A stretch of 64,000 nucleotides of DNA from positions 20,398,001 to 20,462,000 of the forward strand of contig JBHGNT010000005.1 in assembly GCA_043228905.1 (NCBI GenBank), written 5' to 3'. This document shows positions 33,580 to 44,975 of this stretch, one piece after another. The notes beneath the pieces were generated by a model, which saw nothing but the letters and a program-made list of their open reading frames with translations, did not search any database and was not told the origin of the DNA. This stretch comes from Azolla caroliniana (Eukaryota > Polypodiophyta). Position 1 is the stretch's first letter; every line of letters begins with the position of its first letter. A program made the position numbers and the translations under genes.

Positions 33580-34261
33580 TGTTGGGAGACAGGTCCCTCC
33601 GGATGGGAAGAGAGAAGAACAGTGCAGACCCGGCGAAGAACCGGATGAGGAGTACCCGGCTACGGAGAGCCGGATGGTGCAGGCCCAGTGAGAACCGGAT
33701 GAGGAGTACCGGGCTACGGAGAGCCGGATGGTGCAGACCCGGCGAAGAACCGGATGAGGAGTACCCGGCTACGGAGAGCCGGATGGTGCAGGCCCGGTGA
33801 AAACCGGATGAAGAGACATATTCGTAAATATGTTTCTGAGAGTCCATTGTGGCTATATTTGTAAATAGCCGAAAAGTCATATTAGTATAAATATGACTTA
33901 GGGCAAACTTTTAGTTGCGGTTGTCATTCTTGTTTTGCACGAGATTAGTGCGCGTAACAGTGTACAAAGAGAGTGAGAGAGAGACAGAGGTCGCTGCCTC
34001 CATTGTAACCACCGCCTATGGCGAAGATTGTGAGCACGAGGTCGTTGCCTCCGTGAACTCACTGTTGTATTTTCTTTACATAGTGACAGTTTGCAGCCTG
34101 TGGGCTGCCGTGGTTTTTCCCCTAGTTTGGGGTTTTCCACGTAAACCTCCTGTGTATTCCTCTCTTCTTTGTGTCGTGTATTATTTCCCGTTTTTTTTGT
34201 GTATGATCCTAAGCTCGGTTGTGGCCGAGCGTTGCATATAAGGAGCGTTGAGTTCCCGTCA
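33580..34261 (+). repeat. Copia-1 3' LTR
   Basis: It begins TGTTGGGAGACAGG after the tract 'gaagggggagtt' and ends TTCCCGTCA. It is nearly identical to the 5' LTR except for minisatellite number. No target duplication can be tested because the 5' end is lost. Confidence 0.9.
33622..33811 (+). repeat. 54/55-bp minisatellite in the copia-1 3' LTR
   Basis: Units at 33622 (A), 33677 (B) and 33731 (A), plus a partial B. It shows the same A/B alternation as the 5' LTR with two fewer units. Confidence 0.95.
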
Positions 34262-34768
34262 GTATATGTATGTATATATTCTGATGAAAAAGGGTTACAA
34301 CTGGCAGGCCGGTGAGGAACAAAACTCCTACGCCTACGCGCACGCACACAGAAGAGCGAGATGGAGACTCTGCTGGAAGCACTTGGGCAGTCCGCAGAGC
34401 AGAGTCAGCCTCCCAAAAACTTGCACAAAGCAAATATAGAGCAAGACGGAGGAGAAGAGCTCGGTCCTAGTCCGATAATACTTCTCCCTCGACAAAAAGA
34501 GATCCCCTCCACAATACCTCTCCCTCTCTTTTATAGCCCAAGGCGGGAGGCTGTTACAACCCGTTACATCATCTTTATTCTCTGTTCTTTCGGACAGAGA
34601 TACGCCTCGATTTCGTACCTATCAAATCCGTGTGATCTAGGATATTCACATAAGCCGACTTGTACTTAAATATGTGCACTACAACAGAACTTGTGCCCGT
34701 GTGTAAGGGCCGGTTCGCGCACATCATTCTCCGATTCCGCCTAGCGACGGTTTTCTCGACGACAATGG
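34262..34768 (-). repeat. Unassigned LTR-like remnant
   Basis: On the minus strand it has TATAAAAGAGAGGG near 34525-34540 and a pyrimidine-rich leader, like an LTR promoter, but no matching partner in the window. It contains no coding sequence. Confidence 0.4.
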
Positions 34769-35859
34769 TGTCGTGAAGTTTCTGGCACATAGTGAGAAAT
34801 CGGGAGATGTTGGAGGGATCGATGAGGTGCAACGTGTGCACCCATCCCTGTAAATTTGTATAGGGAATAGGGATGCCTTTATGGCGCCGAATGACAATAA
34901 TTACAGGACAGAGAATCCCATGTATCGTGGGCTTATCTCACATTCCACGCGACCCTCACCTTGTTCTATAAAAGGGAGGGCACGCCCTTTGCATAGGGGT
35001 TCCCAGTTTTTCGCTTGGGTTCCAATTTTGCTCTTTCTCTCTCTTCAGGCTTTGTCCTGATTTGTATGCTTTAGGGTTCACAGAATTCCCCTCTGCGGGT
35101 TCCATTGTTGTTCCTATGTAACATAACACAACAGTTTCTGTTCTACATCTCTTTCTTCTTCCTTTCGTCTTGTTCTCTTTTCTCTGTTTCTGTCAGGGTT
35201 TCTGTGTGTCCTTTTTGAAGGTCTTCCGTTCTGTTGAAGATGTGAGTTCGTGTGTGGGTGTCTGTGTGTGTGTGTGTGGGTGTTAAGGTGTCTTTGCTGT
35301 CGTTCTTGGTGAACTGCGCACTCGGTTGTCTAGTAGCAAGCTCCCTCTTCTCTGGCGTGCAAAACCCACAGGAGACAGTGAGCTGAACACTCCTAGTAGG
35401 CGGTTCCCCAGCAAGAGGTGGTCGTTCAAGAAAGGGGGTGTGCGATGCACGAGGATCCTGTCGCGCGTTTGAGCCCGGGTGCTCCCAGACCGGTCCCGGG
35501 ATGCAGGCTCCCTCTTTCCCTCTCTGTGCGGAACTGGTGTTGTGTGCGTGAGGTTGAGTTCTAACCGGTGCCGAAGAGCCGGTCAAAACAGGGTGTATAT
35601 GTGTGCGTGCGTGTGCGCGGGCACGGTTAACCGGGCCGTGACCCGTGCCTGTTTTGGGCCCTTGTACATACGAACCGAGGGGCAGTGAAGATGAGCACGC
35701 GTCTTCTCACTCCGCGGACGGTTATCGGTCGTAGCTGAGAAGAAATCGGTAGTGCGGCAAGATCCCAAGGACTTGAGCCTCTGACATCCTCCTCGCTCCT
35801 GGTCCATGACCCCGGTGTTCCAGCCTGGATTCGACACGCAAGCGCGGAATCCCGCGACA
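34769..35859 (+). repeat. TG-3 5' LTR (1091 bp)
   Basis: It begins TGTCGTGAAG and ends CCCGCGACA, with TATAAAA at 34967-34973. It is 285 bp longer than the 3' LTR because of an extra segment at about 35307-35594. A second microsatellite-like GTGT run lies at 35262-35280. Confidence 0.85.
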
Positions 35860-37099
35860 TCTTTGGTGAACCTGACGTGAAAGGCGGCGACGGAGAGTGG
35901 AGTTGGAGGCCGAAGAATTCGAGGGGAGGAGTCGAGGAGCAGGGATGGTGTGAAACGAATCGCCCTCTCTTACATGGTGAGAAAGACCTACCGGGCGAAG
36001 GTCGGGAATCGGGAAGAAGATGATCGAGGGTGCGGAACGAGTCCGGCAAGATCGGCATCAGAGTCGAAACTCCGGACATTGGAGAATCAAGCCCAGACAG
36101 GGCTTGATCGATCATAGAGCGGATGCTTTCCACCAACACCACTAAAAGGGTCGGTGGCCCGAACGAGTCATCGGGAGTCGTTACGAAATCGGTGTACCCA
36201 AATCTTGACCGGAGACTTCGGCAGTTCGGCTGGGGTGGCAACGTGAGACCGACAGAGAAGGGAGATGGAGGTGGGTGCACAGCAAGGAGAGCGACGACGA
36301 GTTCGGGAGAAGAACAAGGGACGGATGCGGAGAACGAAGACCGGTCCTATGGATCACCTCACACCGGATCTAGAGACTTCGGCGGCCGGCATCGGAGAAC
36401 GGGACCCAGCAATCTAGAGAGTGACGGACGGGCCTGGACGAGAACCGGGAGAGCGATCTTCTGGATAACTGATCCAGAAGAGAGGAAAAGAAGTCGGTAC
36501 GATGGTACCATCAGAGAGGGTGCGGAGAAAGCCGCCCTCTTGAGATGCAGAGAAGGACGACCCATGATAGGGTCGTGATGACAAATCGAGGGCCGGAGAA
36601 GGATCCTCCACATCGGCTCCGAACACTTTGGCTGTGCAAGCCGGCGAGGCGACGTAAGACCAAGGAGAAGGACGGTGGCGGCGAGGTGACGAAGGCAAGA
36701 ACGGAAAAGAAGGTATCCGGCCGGCGAGGCGGCCATGAACCGAATCAAACCTTCCGGTAAGGTCGAATGAGGATAAGGAAGACCCGGTCGTATGGGGTCC
36801 TCACACCACTCTGGAGACCTTGGCAGTGCAAGCCGGTGAGACGATGTAAGACCAAGGAGAAGGATGGTGGCGGCGGGAATCGGGACCTGGCAACACGGAA
36901 GATACGAGGAGAGTTAGGAGCGACTCAAACAAAAGACACTCGAATTTCAGCAAGCAACGAAACGAAGACCGGTCCTATGGGATCTTCACACCGATCCGGA
37001 GACTCTGGCTGTTCGGCCAACGTGGCAACATAAGACCGAGAGAGAAGGATGGTGGTGGCAAGGAACGGGACCCGGCATCGACAATAGCCGGCAAGACTG
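35860..37099 (+). pseudogene. TG-3 interior, left part: degenerate gag-like sequence
   Basis: The sequence is G/A-rich and recalls the TG-2 protein frame in short blocks: 'ccggagacttcggc' and 'agaccgacagagaag' around 36210-36260, and repeats of 'acctt/actctggc...gacgt-aagacc' about every 160-230 bp (36360, 36610, 36810, 36980). These correspond to the ETSA/TGE modules. Frames are broken every 100-150 codons. Confidence 0.5.
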
Positions 37100-37469
37100 T
37101 GTCGCGTTGTTACGCGCGTGCGTGGAGAAAGGCGGGACCATGGGGGTCTTGGACTAGGGAGCGACGGAGCGTAGGAAGTCGCACTTCACCGTTACTGTTG
37201 AGAACTCTCGACGTTCCTTATGTCCGACGCTCGGCCACAACCGAGATTCTTTTCATACACAGAAAAATAGGTAATGAAACGCGACACAAAGGGGAGAAAT
37301 GGCACACAGGAGGTTTACGTGGAAAACCCCAAAATAAGGGAAAAAACCACGGCAGCCCACAGGCTGCAAACTGTCACTATGTAGGTATATACAACTGTTA
37401 CAGTGAGATCATTGAGGCAATGACCTCGTGCTCTCAGATCTTCGCCACAGGCGGCGGTTACAATAGAGG

Positions 37470-37479
37470 CAACGACCTC

Positions 37480-37517
<38 letters not shown>
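37470..37517. repeat. (CT)n microsatellite in the reversed copia LTR
   Basis: A run of about 20 CT/TC units at the place where the copia-1 LTR has 'gagagtgagagagaga', so it has expanded from a preexisting GA-rich leader. Confidence 0.85.
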
Positions 37518-37520
<3 letters not shown>

Positions 37521-37687
37521 CCGTTGCGCGCTTTGATTTCTTCTTGCACCAACAAGGAAGAATAACAACAATAGAAACGACAACGACAAAAGTTTGCCCT
37601 AAGTCATATTTATACTAATATGACTTTTCGGCTATTTACAAATGTAGCCTCGATGGGCTCTCAGAAACATATTTACAAATATGTCTC

Positions 37688-37860
37688 TTCCTCCGGTTCA
37701 TACCGGGCCTACACCATCCGACTCTCCGCAGTCGGGTACTCCCCATCCGGTTCATACCGGGTCTACACCATCCGGCTCTCCACAGTCGGGTACTCCCCAT
37801 CCGGTTCATACCGGGTCTACACCATCCGGCTCTCCGCAGTCGGGTACTCCCCATCCCCCT
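37688..37860 (-). repeat. Antisense copy of the copia-1 LTR minisatellite
   Basis: About three units of 54 bp with the shared core ccatccggctctccgcagtc on this strand. They are more uniform with each other than with the copia-1 units. Confidence 0.85.
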
Positions 37861-38095
37861 AAACCCTTTCCCAAAGGGCAATCCCTTCCTTTTATAGTAC
37901 AAGGAGAGGGATGCGTTACAATGTGGGACAAATCCCGCCTTACATGGGATCGTCTGCCCCGACTTGACTCTCTTCGGCGCCATAAAGGCGCCCTTGATAT
38001 TCACACTAAATGTACCTAGGTGCATACACACGCTGCACCCCGCCGATGTAGCCAACGTTCCCGGTTTCCACCTCTGGCCGAAATTCTTCATGACA

Positions 38096-39011
38096 ACGGA
38101 AGTTGTCTAAGTGCAAAACCCCTACCGGCCGATTACGGTTTCCGAATGAGCCGGTAAGGGCAAGTACGGGCGGTGTGCCAAGCCGGGAAGGGCACACCCA
38201 GAGTTGAAGAAGGATCGTGCAAGTGGCCATCAAGGGCCGAATCGGAGCATGACTAAAGGACGACACGTACGCGATGGTGCCGGGAACGCGGAAAGGTCTG
38301 CGCGACGGACTGCACAGGTCAGAGACCGGGAAAGATATACAGGCCGGAGAAGGATCGTCTACGCCCGCTTCGGAGATCTCGGCGGCTTAGTCGGTGTGGC
38401 AACGTCTGGCGTGGCAAGCCAAGCCCGAGATGACAAGCTGGTGGGGGCGAGGGGATGACGGCGAGTGAAAGGCTTCAACTCGGTGGCAACGCCGCAAGAC
38501 GAAAGAGGGCCAAGCGGGCTACTACGGGTATTCCTCGGACGTAGGGGACACCCACAGGCGAAAGGGAAGTGGTGGTGCCGGGACTTTGCACGCACTGACT
38601 CTGGAAACACTGACATCCGGCCCGAGAGCCCGTGCATGACCGAGAGTGACAGATGGTAGCAGCGGCAAAGATGGCAACCAAGACAACGCGACGATGGATT
38701 GAGGCCAAGCGGGCCATTACGGGTGCTCCTCAAGCGGAGGACCCCGGGCTTACGGCAGATAGCGGATCGTGCATTCGGCCAAGTGAAGGGCCAACAATGA
38801 AGCACGCGTACCACCGGACCGCGGCGGACGACCTGTCGATGGGTTGAACGAGCCTACGAGGAAGAACCGGAGACGACGGTTCAAACCTGGTAGCGATCGA
38901 CGCGGCAAGCCGAGATGCAGACACGAAAGACTGGTTTCTCAGCGGCTGGAATCCTTCTCACTTCTCTAGAATTGGCACGTACTGGTGGACGTGGGGTTTG
39001 GTGGGGGTGGA
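38096..39011 (+). pseudogene. TG-3 interior, right part: degenerate gag-like sequence
   Basis: Short similarities to the C-terminal third of the TG-2 frame (taccggccgattacgg near 38128; acgaaagagggccaagcgggc near 38500). No open frame exceeds about 80 codons. It ends with the conserved TG 3' segment 'ttggcacgtactggtgg' and the polypurine tract. Confidence 0.5.
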
Positions 39012-39817
39012 TGTCGTGAAGTTTCCGGCACATAGTGAGAAACCGGGAGATATTGGAGGGATTGGCGAGGTGCAATGTGTGCACCCATCCTTGTAAATTT
39101 GTATAAGGAATAGGGGTGCCTTTATGGCGCCGAACGGCAATAATTACGGGACAGAGAATCCCATGTATCGTGGGCTTATCTCACATTCCACGCAACCCTC
39201 TCCTTGCTCTATAAAAGGGAGGGTGCGCCCTTTGTATAGGGGTTCCCAGTTTTTCGCTTGGGTTCCAATTTTGCTCTTTCTCTCTCTTCAGGCTTTCTCT
39301 TGATTTGTATGCTTTAGGGTTCACAGAATTCTCCTCTGCGGGTTCCATTGTTGTTCCTATGTAACATAACACAACAATTTCTGTTCTACTTCTGTTTCTT
39401 CTTCCTTTCGTCTTGTTCTCTTTTCTCTATTTCTGTTAGGGTTTCTGTGTGCCCTTTTTGAAGGTCTTCCGTTCTGTTGAAGATGTGAGTTCGTGTGCGT
39501 CTCTATGTGTGTGTGCGGGTGTTAAGGTGTCTTCGCTGTTGTTCGTGGTCTTTGTATATGTGTGTGTGTGTGCACGCGGGCGCGGATAACTGGGTCGTGA
39601 CCCGTGCCTGTTTTGGGCCTTGTACATACGAACTGAGGGGTAGTGAAGATGAGCGCGCGACTTCTCACTCCGCGGATGGTTATCGGTCGCAGCCGAGAAG
39701 AAATCGGCAGTGCAGCAAGATCCCAAGGACTCGAGCCTCCGACAGCCTCCTCTCTCCTAGTCCATGACCCCGGTGGTCTTGCCTGGATTCGACATGCAAG
39801 CGCGGAATCCCATGACA
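39012..39817 (+). repeat. TG-3 3' LTR (806 bp)
   Basis: It begins TGTCGTGAAG and ends CCCATGACA, with TATAAAA at 39210-39216. It abuts copia-2 sequence at 39818. Confidence 0.85.
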
Positions 39818-41470
39818 ACGTCTTCGGCTTCTTCAGTCGATTCGAAGTCAAATTCTCTATCTGACTCCGCATCTCAGTCACTTCCGCCGTGATGCTTACC
39901 TCCGCACCTTTCACGCTCTTGTTCCTGTTCGTGTTCCTTTCTCCTTCTCAAGTTCGGTGTGTCAAAGTGAGGCAACCCAAGCTCACCTGAGAAATGCCGT
40001 AACTTGTCGAGACCAAGAGGCTTGGTGAAGATGTCGGCAACCTACCGACTAGTCGAAACATGCACCAGTTCGACTTCACCTGAAAGGACCCGCTCGCGGA
40101 CAAAATGGTAATGCACCTCAATGTGCTTGGTTCGGGGATGGAACACAGGGTTTTTCCCAAAGTGGATACAGCTGAGGTTGTCACAATAGATCATCGGCGG
40201 ATCAGACACCTCTACATGCAGATCCCATAATAGTCGTTTCAGCCAAATGACTTTGCACGTAGCGACAGTCGCCCCTCGACATTCGGCCTCTGTGCTCGAG
40301 AGTGCTACTATCGGTTGCTTCTTGCTGCTCCATGCGATCGCCGCACTTCCCAATGAGAATGCATATCTAGATGTGGATAGACGATCGTGGGCGTTTCCGG
40401 CCCAATCATCATCCGTGTAACCGACTAACTGTGCGGCTATGCCTGCCCGATAAAGCAACGCCATGTCTTTCGTGCCGTTGACATAACGCAGTATCCGTTG
40501 CGCGCACTGAAAATGTTCGGCCGTAGGTTGCGACATGAATTGATTGATTAGGCCGATTGGATAACTAAGATCCGGCCGAGTAATTGTCAGATAGATAAGG
40601 CTTTCGACAATCTGTTGGAACCGTGTCAGGTCGCACGCCTTCCCGGAATCTCGGCGAAGCTTTGCATTTCTATCGAGAGGGGTCGAGATGGGCTTACAAT
40701 TTTCCATCCCGAAATTGAAGAGCATATTCAGTGCGTAATGACGCTGGCTGATCAATATTCCTTCGAGGGTACGGATCAGTTTGATTCCGAGGAAGTAATG
40801 AAGGTCTCTGAGATCCTTCATTTCAAACGATGCCGCAAGTTCAGACTTTACATGGCGGATTTCATCAAGGTCGGCACCGGCAATGACTAAATCATCAACG
40901 TACAAGAGCAGGCTGACCGGTCCATATTGACCTTGCCGAACAAATAGAGAAGAGTTTGACTTCTACGGCGCAAACCCCATCCTACGCAACTGCTGCGTAA
41001 TCTTTGCGTTCCAAGCTCGTGGGGCTTGCTTTAGTCCGTATAAGGACTTCTTCAATTGGCAAACTATCGAGGTGTGTTGTTCGGATAGAAAACCGGGGGG
41101 CTGTACCATGTACACTTGCTCCTCAAGATCACCTTGCAGGAACGCGTTTTACATCCATCTGATGTAAGTGCCACCCCTTTGTTGCAGCTACCGCGAGCAA
41201 AACACGGACGATAGTCATCTTCGCGACAGGCGTGAAGGTGTCATCATAGTCCACACCGTGTTTCTGCGCGTAGCCTTTAGCTACTAAACGGGCCTTGTAG
41301 CGGTTGACAGAGCCATCGGTGTTGTATTTCACTTTATACACCCATCTGCATTCGATCGACTTTACACCCTTCGGTGCGTCAACTAGGTCCTAGGTTGCAT
41401 CTCTTCCTCCATTGCGGCACACCAATTTGCGTCCTTCTACGTAGCTCTCCAGGTCATGCATTTCCGCCAC
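39818..41470 (-). pseudogene. Copia-2 reverse transcriptase, RNase H and C-terminal extension
   Basis: Minus-strand order: [21 protein letters not shown] and [10 protein letters not shown] (41129-41341), then a frameshift. The polymerase site YVDDLVIAG starts the next open stretch (40042-40905), followed by TRPDLSYP and RNase H (DDDWAGNAHDRLSTSRY, SSTEAECRG, YCDNLSCIHF). Beyond RNase H (about 39955-39818) a charged extension rich in Glu/Arg begins, as in copia-3, and is cut by the end of TG-3. Several stops interrupt the gene. Confidence 0.85.
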
Positions 41471-42690
41471 TCACGACAGGTACGCGTAATGGTGCGCCAT
41501 GTACTCATTATACCCGTATCTCCTTATGGGGTTCTTGAGGTGGATAGATTGGCGTAATTCGTAATTACCCGATTTCATGACCTTTTCCGCTACCGTCGAC
41601 CTCTTCCATGGAGGTTCCTTTTCAGTTTGCCCGTAGTCAGACTCACTCTGATCTGACTCACCGCTGCCGAAGTCGTATTCCGGCATTTTCTTCTTTCCTT
41701 TTTCCTTGCGCGTAAGCTGGCTCCCCGACTTCCTGCACGGGGAATGCGCAGCTGAGTAGCCACTACTCGTCGTCTCATCGTCTGGTTGGCCATCTCGGCC
41801 CAACCCCTCCTTCGGCCCGCTTAGCCGAAATGAGATCAGACTCTCTCTCAGAGCTCCGATGTCCTCATCATACAGAGGCATTTCAGCCTCGCTGATTTCT
41901 TCTTCAGAAATCGGAATGGAGTCTTGAGGTACTGGAGGTGAAGGCAAGTACCACGAAGTGGACTCGTTGAACACGATGTCGCGGCTTACGCGTACTTCCT
42001 TTGTTTGAGGGTTATAACACTTATACCCTTTCTTCTCATCTGAATGGCCGACCAAGATACATTTCTCGGCTTTGGCATCCAGCTTCCTCCTCTTTTCCTT
42101 CGGCACATGCACATAAGCAATGCTACCGAAAATCCTCAAGTGTGCCAAATTCGACTTCTTCCCGAAATACAGCTCATGTGGTGACACTCCTCCATTAACA
42201 GAAGTCCGATTCTGCAGGTAGACAGCCGTCTTCACGGCTTCGGCCCAATAGAATTTCGGCATATGCTTCTCTTCAAGCATTGCCTAGGCCGCTTCTTCAA
42301 TCATCTGATTCTTCCGCTCGGCTACGCCGTTCTACTCCGACGTATATCTACATGAGAATTCGCGTCGAATTCCCTCCTTCTGTAGACAACATGTGAGCTG
42401 GTCGGAGAAGTACTCCTTCCCGCCATCGGACCGTAGGCATTTGATTTTACACCCAGTTTCCCTTTCCGCGAGGCTCTTCACCTCCAGGAAACATGCGAAA
42501 ACTTTTCTCTTCTTTGCGATCGTGCATACCCACGTGTGTCGAGTGAAATCATCGATGAAGGTTACAAACTAATGGCTTCCACCAAGACTCACGTTCTATG
42601 CCGAACCCCACACATCCGAATGGATCAAATCCAGCGGACTTCGACTACAATTACGCTCATTGGGGAATGGAAGTCGGTGTTGTTTTCCCA
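41471..42690 (-). pseudogene. Copia-2 integrase
   Basis: The core has RSDGGKEYF near 42415 and an E in AERKN near 42315, with in-frame stops around 42285, 42335, 42625 and 42640. 41471-42280 is open. It covers the integrase C-terminus (FYWAEAVKTAVYLQNRTSV, FGKKSNLAHLRIFGSIAYVH) and a long acidic/Ser-rich linker before RT (SGESDQSESDYGQTEKEP). Copia-3 has lost 27 codons of the corresponding segment, so this copy is the fuller one. Confidence 0.85.
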
Positions 42691-42691
42691 T

Positions 42692-43204
42692 CTAACAGGC
42701 TTCGCAGACTTGGCCATTCCGGCCATAAAATTTCGGCAACCTGAAAACAATGTTCTTCGTTTGCATTTCACAAAGCCGTGGAAAATTTACATGGCCGAAC
42801 CGCTTGTGCCATAGGTCGATATCTGATTTGACCCTTTGTCCTTTCGCGTACAACGCGGTTTCGGCTTGATTAGTGTCGAGGATAAACATCCTCCCTTCAA
42901 GGCGCCCTTGCGCGACTAGTTTGCCTTCCTCTTCTATGAAGAAGCCGAGGTGCACGAATCGAACTTGCATACCTTGGTCGATGATCTGACCGACTGACAC
43001 CAAGTTCTTCGTTATTGTTGGGACGTGTAACACGTTCATTAGCTTCCCTTTCTGCCCGACGTGGCTAAGGGGAACTTCGCCGACATGTTCGATGGTATGA
43101 GGGGTGTCATCTCCCATTTCAACAGCCCCTTGTGATTCTGGCTTCTCCAAGTATGAGAACCACTCCTCGTGGCTCGTCATATGATTTGATGCTCCGGAAT
43201 CCAC
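42692..43204 (-). pseudogene. Copia-2 protease and pre-integrase
   Basis: The protease site DSGASNHMTSHEEWF is at the start, then LVSVGQIIDQGMQVRF and the integrase zinc domain LWHKRFGHVNF...CEAC, ending at a stop just before MGKQHR. Confidence 0.85.
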
Positions 43205-43706
43205 ATACTACACCTGGCTCAATTTCGAGGTGTTCACGACCATAGAGTTGGCCTTACGCTTCATTACAAAGGCTGGGCCCGATTTGTTTCCGACTCGTTC
43301 AGAGCCTTCTGCGTAGTGCGATCTCTGGCGCCTCTCTGCGTCTCTTTGGCCCGATCCGGCTTTTTCCAAATCGGCTCGCTTTTTCAACACTCGCTCTCCT
43401 TGTGGCCTTTCTTGCCACAGTACCTGCAATCCGGCGCGGCCTTCTCTTGCCGGCTTTCGACGCCGCCATTACTCCCCCTGCTTGTGGAGGGTCCGAAACT
43501 GTTGTTGGCATTTCGATTATGCCGCTTGTTCTGCTCTTGTCGGTTGCCTCCATTGCGCGCCAATTCGCCTTGTCCACCACGACCACGGGGCCTATCATCC
43601 TCCATGTAAAGCATCTTGCCATCGGCGTACGCACTCATCGATGCACCCGCATGGTTTTCTTCTATGAGCAACATTGACTGAAGCTCGAAAAACGAAGGCG
43701 TAATCT
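43205..43706 (-). pseudogene. Copia-2 gag, N-terminal half deleted
   Basis: Coding sequence resumes directly at the primer site: TGGTATCAGAGC is fused to codons for REITPSFFELQSMLL. In copia-3 the same codons lie about 600 bp after the primer site. The zinc knuckle CRYCGKKGHKESEC is intact. The deletion removed the start codon and most of the capsid. Confidence 0.85.
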
Positions 43707-43719
43707 CGCTCTGATACCA
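43707..43719 (-). other. Copia-2 primer-binding site
   Basis: Reverse complement of TGGTATCAGAGCG, immediately inside the LTR. Confidence 0.9.
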
Positions 43720-44128
43720 TGTAAAAGAATACGTTGTGCGGAAGCGTGTGCGTAAACATAGAGTACACAATTCGGAGGAATAAGACAGTTCGGTAAAACA
43801 CAAAAAACGCAGAGGGTGGAGATGAGAGATCAGACAACAGAAAGCTAGATTAAAAAATAATGGCCCCCAATGTACATACACCGTGCTCAGTGAGCACCTT
43901 TTATACAAGCCTTGACAAATGGGCTGACACAAGTACTGACAGTACTTGACGCTCATAAATGAGCCACTACACTCACCCCCAAAATTATTCCTTTCGAGGA
44001 ATATCTTTCTAACAGCCTTGTGGTTTATGCACCGCTATGGCCTATTGTGTGCATGGTTCTACGCACCCAGTTTACGCACTGGGTTACACACCCAATTACG
44101 CACCGAATGTTGACCTTGTCTCTCAACA
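43720..44128 (-). repeat. Copia-2 5' LTR
   Basis: On the minus strand it runs TGTTGAGAGACAAGG...TTCTTTTACA (409 bp). It is clearly related to the copia-3 LTR and contains its 'tcaagtactgtcagtactt' palindrome and a TATA-like box. It sits inside the gag of copia-4. Confidence 0.9.
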
Positions 44129-44975
44129 CTCCTCGACTCCCCTTGCTTCCGGATGATCCGGAATTACTGTCCGCATCACCACGATGCCTTCTTCCTTGCT
44201 CCCGTTGGCCGCCTCCATTGTGCGCCGACTCGCCTCGTCTGCCACGACCACGGGGCCTATCTCCCTCCGTGTACAACATCTTGTTGTTGGCATGCATACC
44301 CGTCGACGCACCCATGTGATTCTCCTCTACAAGCAGCATCGACTGCAAGTCGAAAAATGACGGCGTATTCTCTCTTGTTCAAATAGCAGTTCAGAATGCT
44401 CTAAACTTCGACGCCAATCCTTCGAGGTAGATCTGCACCATTTCACCCTCCTCAACGTTCACATTGATGGACGCGAGGGAGTCGCATATATCCTTTATCT
44501 TGGAGGTGTAGTCAACCACCGTCATGTCACGTTAACGCACATTGCTCAACTCTTGTCGGAGTTGGAGCTTCTTGGTTGTGGTGCTTGCGGAGAAAATCTA
44601 TTTTAGATTTCCTCAAGCATCCTTCAGTGTTCTTGCATCCCAAATGTAGCTCAAGAGATGTTTGCTCACACAGGACGCGAAGTAGTAGAGAACTCTGCTC
44701 GCCGACTATTCCTAGGCCGGGTAGTCTTTGTGTGTCGATTTGGGTGCTGCATCATTCGCTCCATCGACATAACTCTAGTATCCATGTTCGAGCAGGTACT
44801 GGTGCATCTTGTACGACCAAGATGCGTAGTTACTTCTGTTGAGCTTCTCAGTTGGAAGCGAACTAGCCATACCTCTATCCATTTGTTTTCTTTCTGTTCT
44901 TCATCGAGATTAGGTTTTTTTTGTTTCGAGCTAAAGTCGGTTGCAGAGGTTCTCAAGCCTCGCGCTCGGATACCA
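44129..44975 (-). pseudogene. Copia-4 gag fragment
   Basis: An older member of the copia-2/3 family. Minus-strand pieces resemble YASWSYKMHQYL, THKDYPAWEQ and SRVLYYF (about 44870-44680), then TPSFFDLQSMLLVEENHMGAS and an Arg/Gly-rich nucleocapsid. The sequence is cut before the zinc knuckle by the copia-2 LTR. Frames are broken repeatedly. The primer site is a variant (TGGTATCCGAGCG, 44963-44975 reversed). Confidence 0.8.

Larger units (their letters stand above)
37100..38095 (-). repeat. Minus-strand TG LTR fused with a copia-1-type LTR
   Basis: The ends are those of a TG LTR in reverse: TGTCGCGTTGTTACGCGCG at 37100 and ...TTCATGACA at 38095, with a reverse TATA box near 37895. The middle (37196-about 37856) is a reversed copia-1-type LTR, including its leader and three antisense minisatellite units. 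The copia LTR lacks its first bases and about 300 bp of the TG LTR are missing, so deletion as well as insertion occurred. Flanks are ACTG and ACGG (3 of 4 alike). Confidence 0.7.
34769..39817 (+). mobile_element. TG-3, gag-only LTR element with decayed interior
   Basis: The LTRs are 34769-35859 and 39012-39817. Interior landmarks match TG-2: primer region TTTGGTGAACCTGACGTGA at 35862, repeated ETSxxR-type modules, 'taccggccg-ttacg-ttaccg' blocks, and the G-rich tract GGTTTGGTGGGGGTGGA at 38995-39011. No long frame survives. A minus-strand TG/copia LTR chimera lies at 37100-38095. The flanks (ATGG left, ACGT right) do not match, so this may be a recombinant of two elements rather than one clean insertion. 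Confidence 0.75.

Noticed and set aside
34769-34773. A clean target duplication for TG-3
   Set aside because: Left flank ATGG and right flank ACGT agree at only two of four positions; recorded as recombinant instead.
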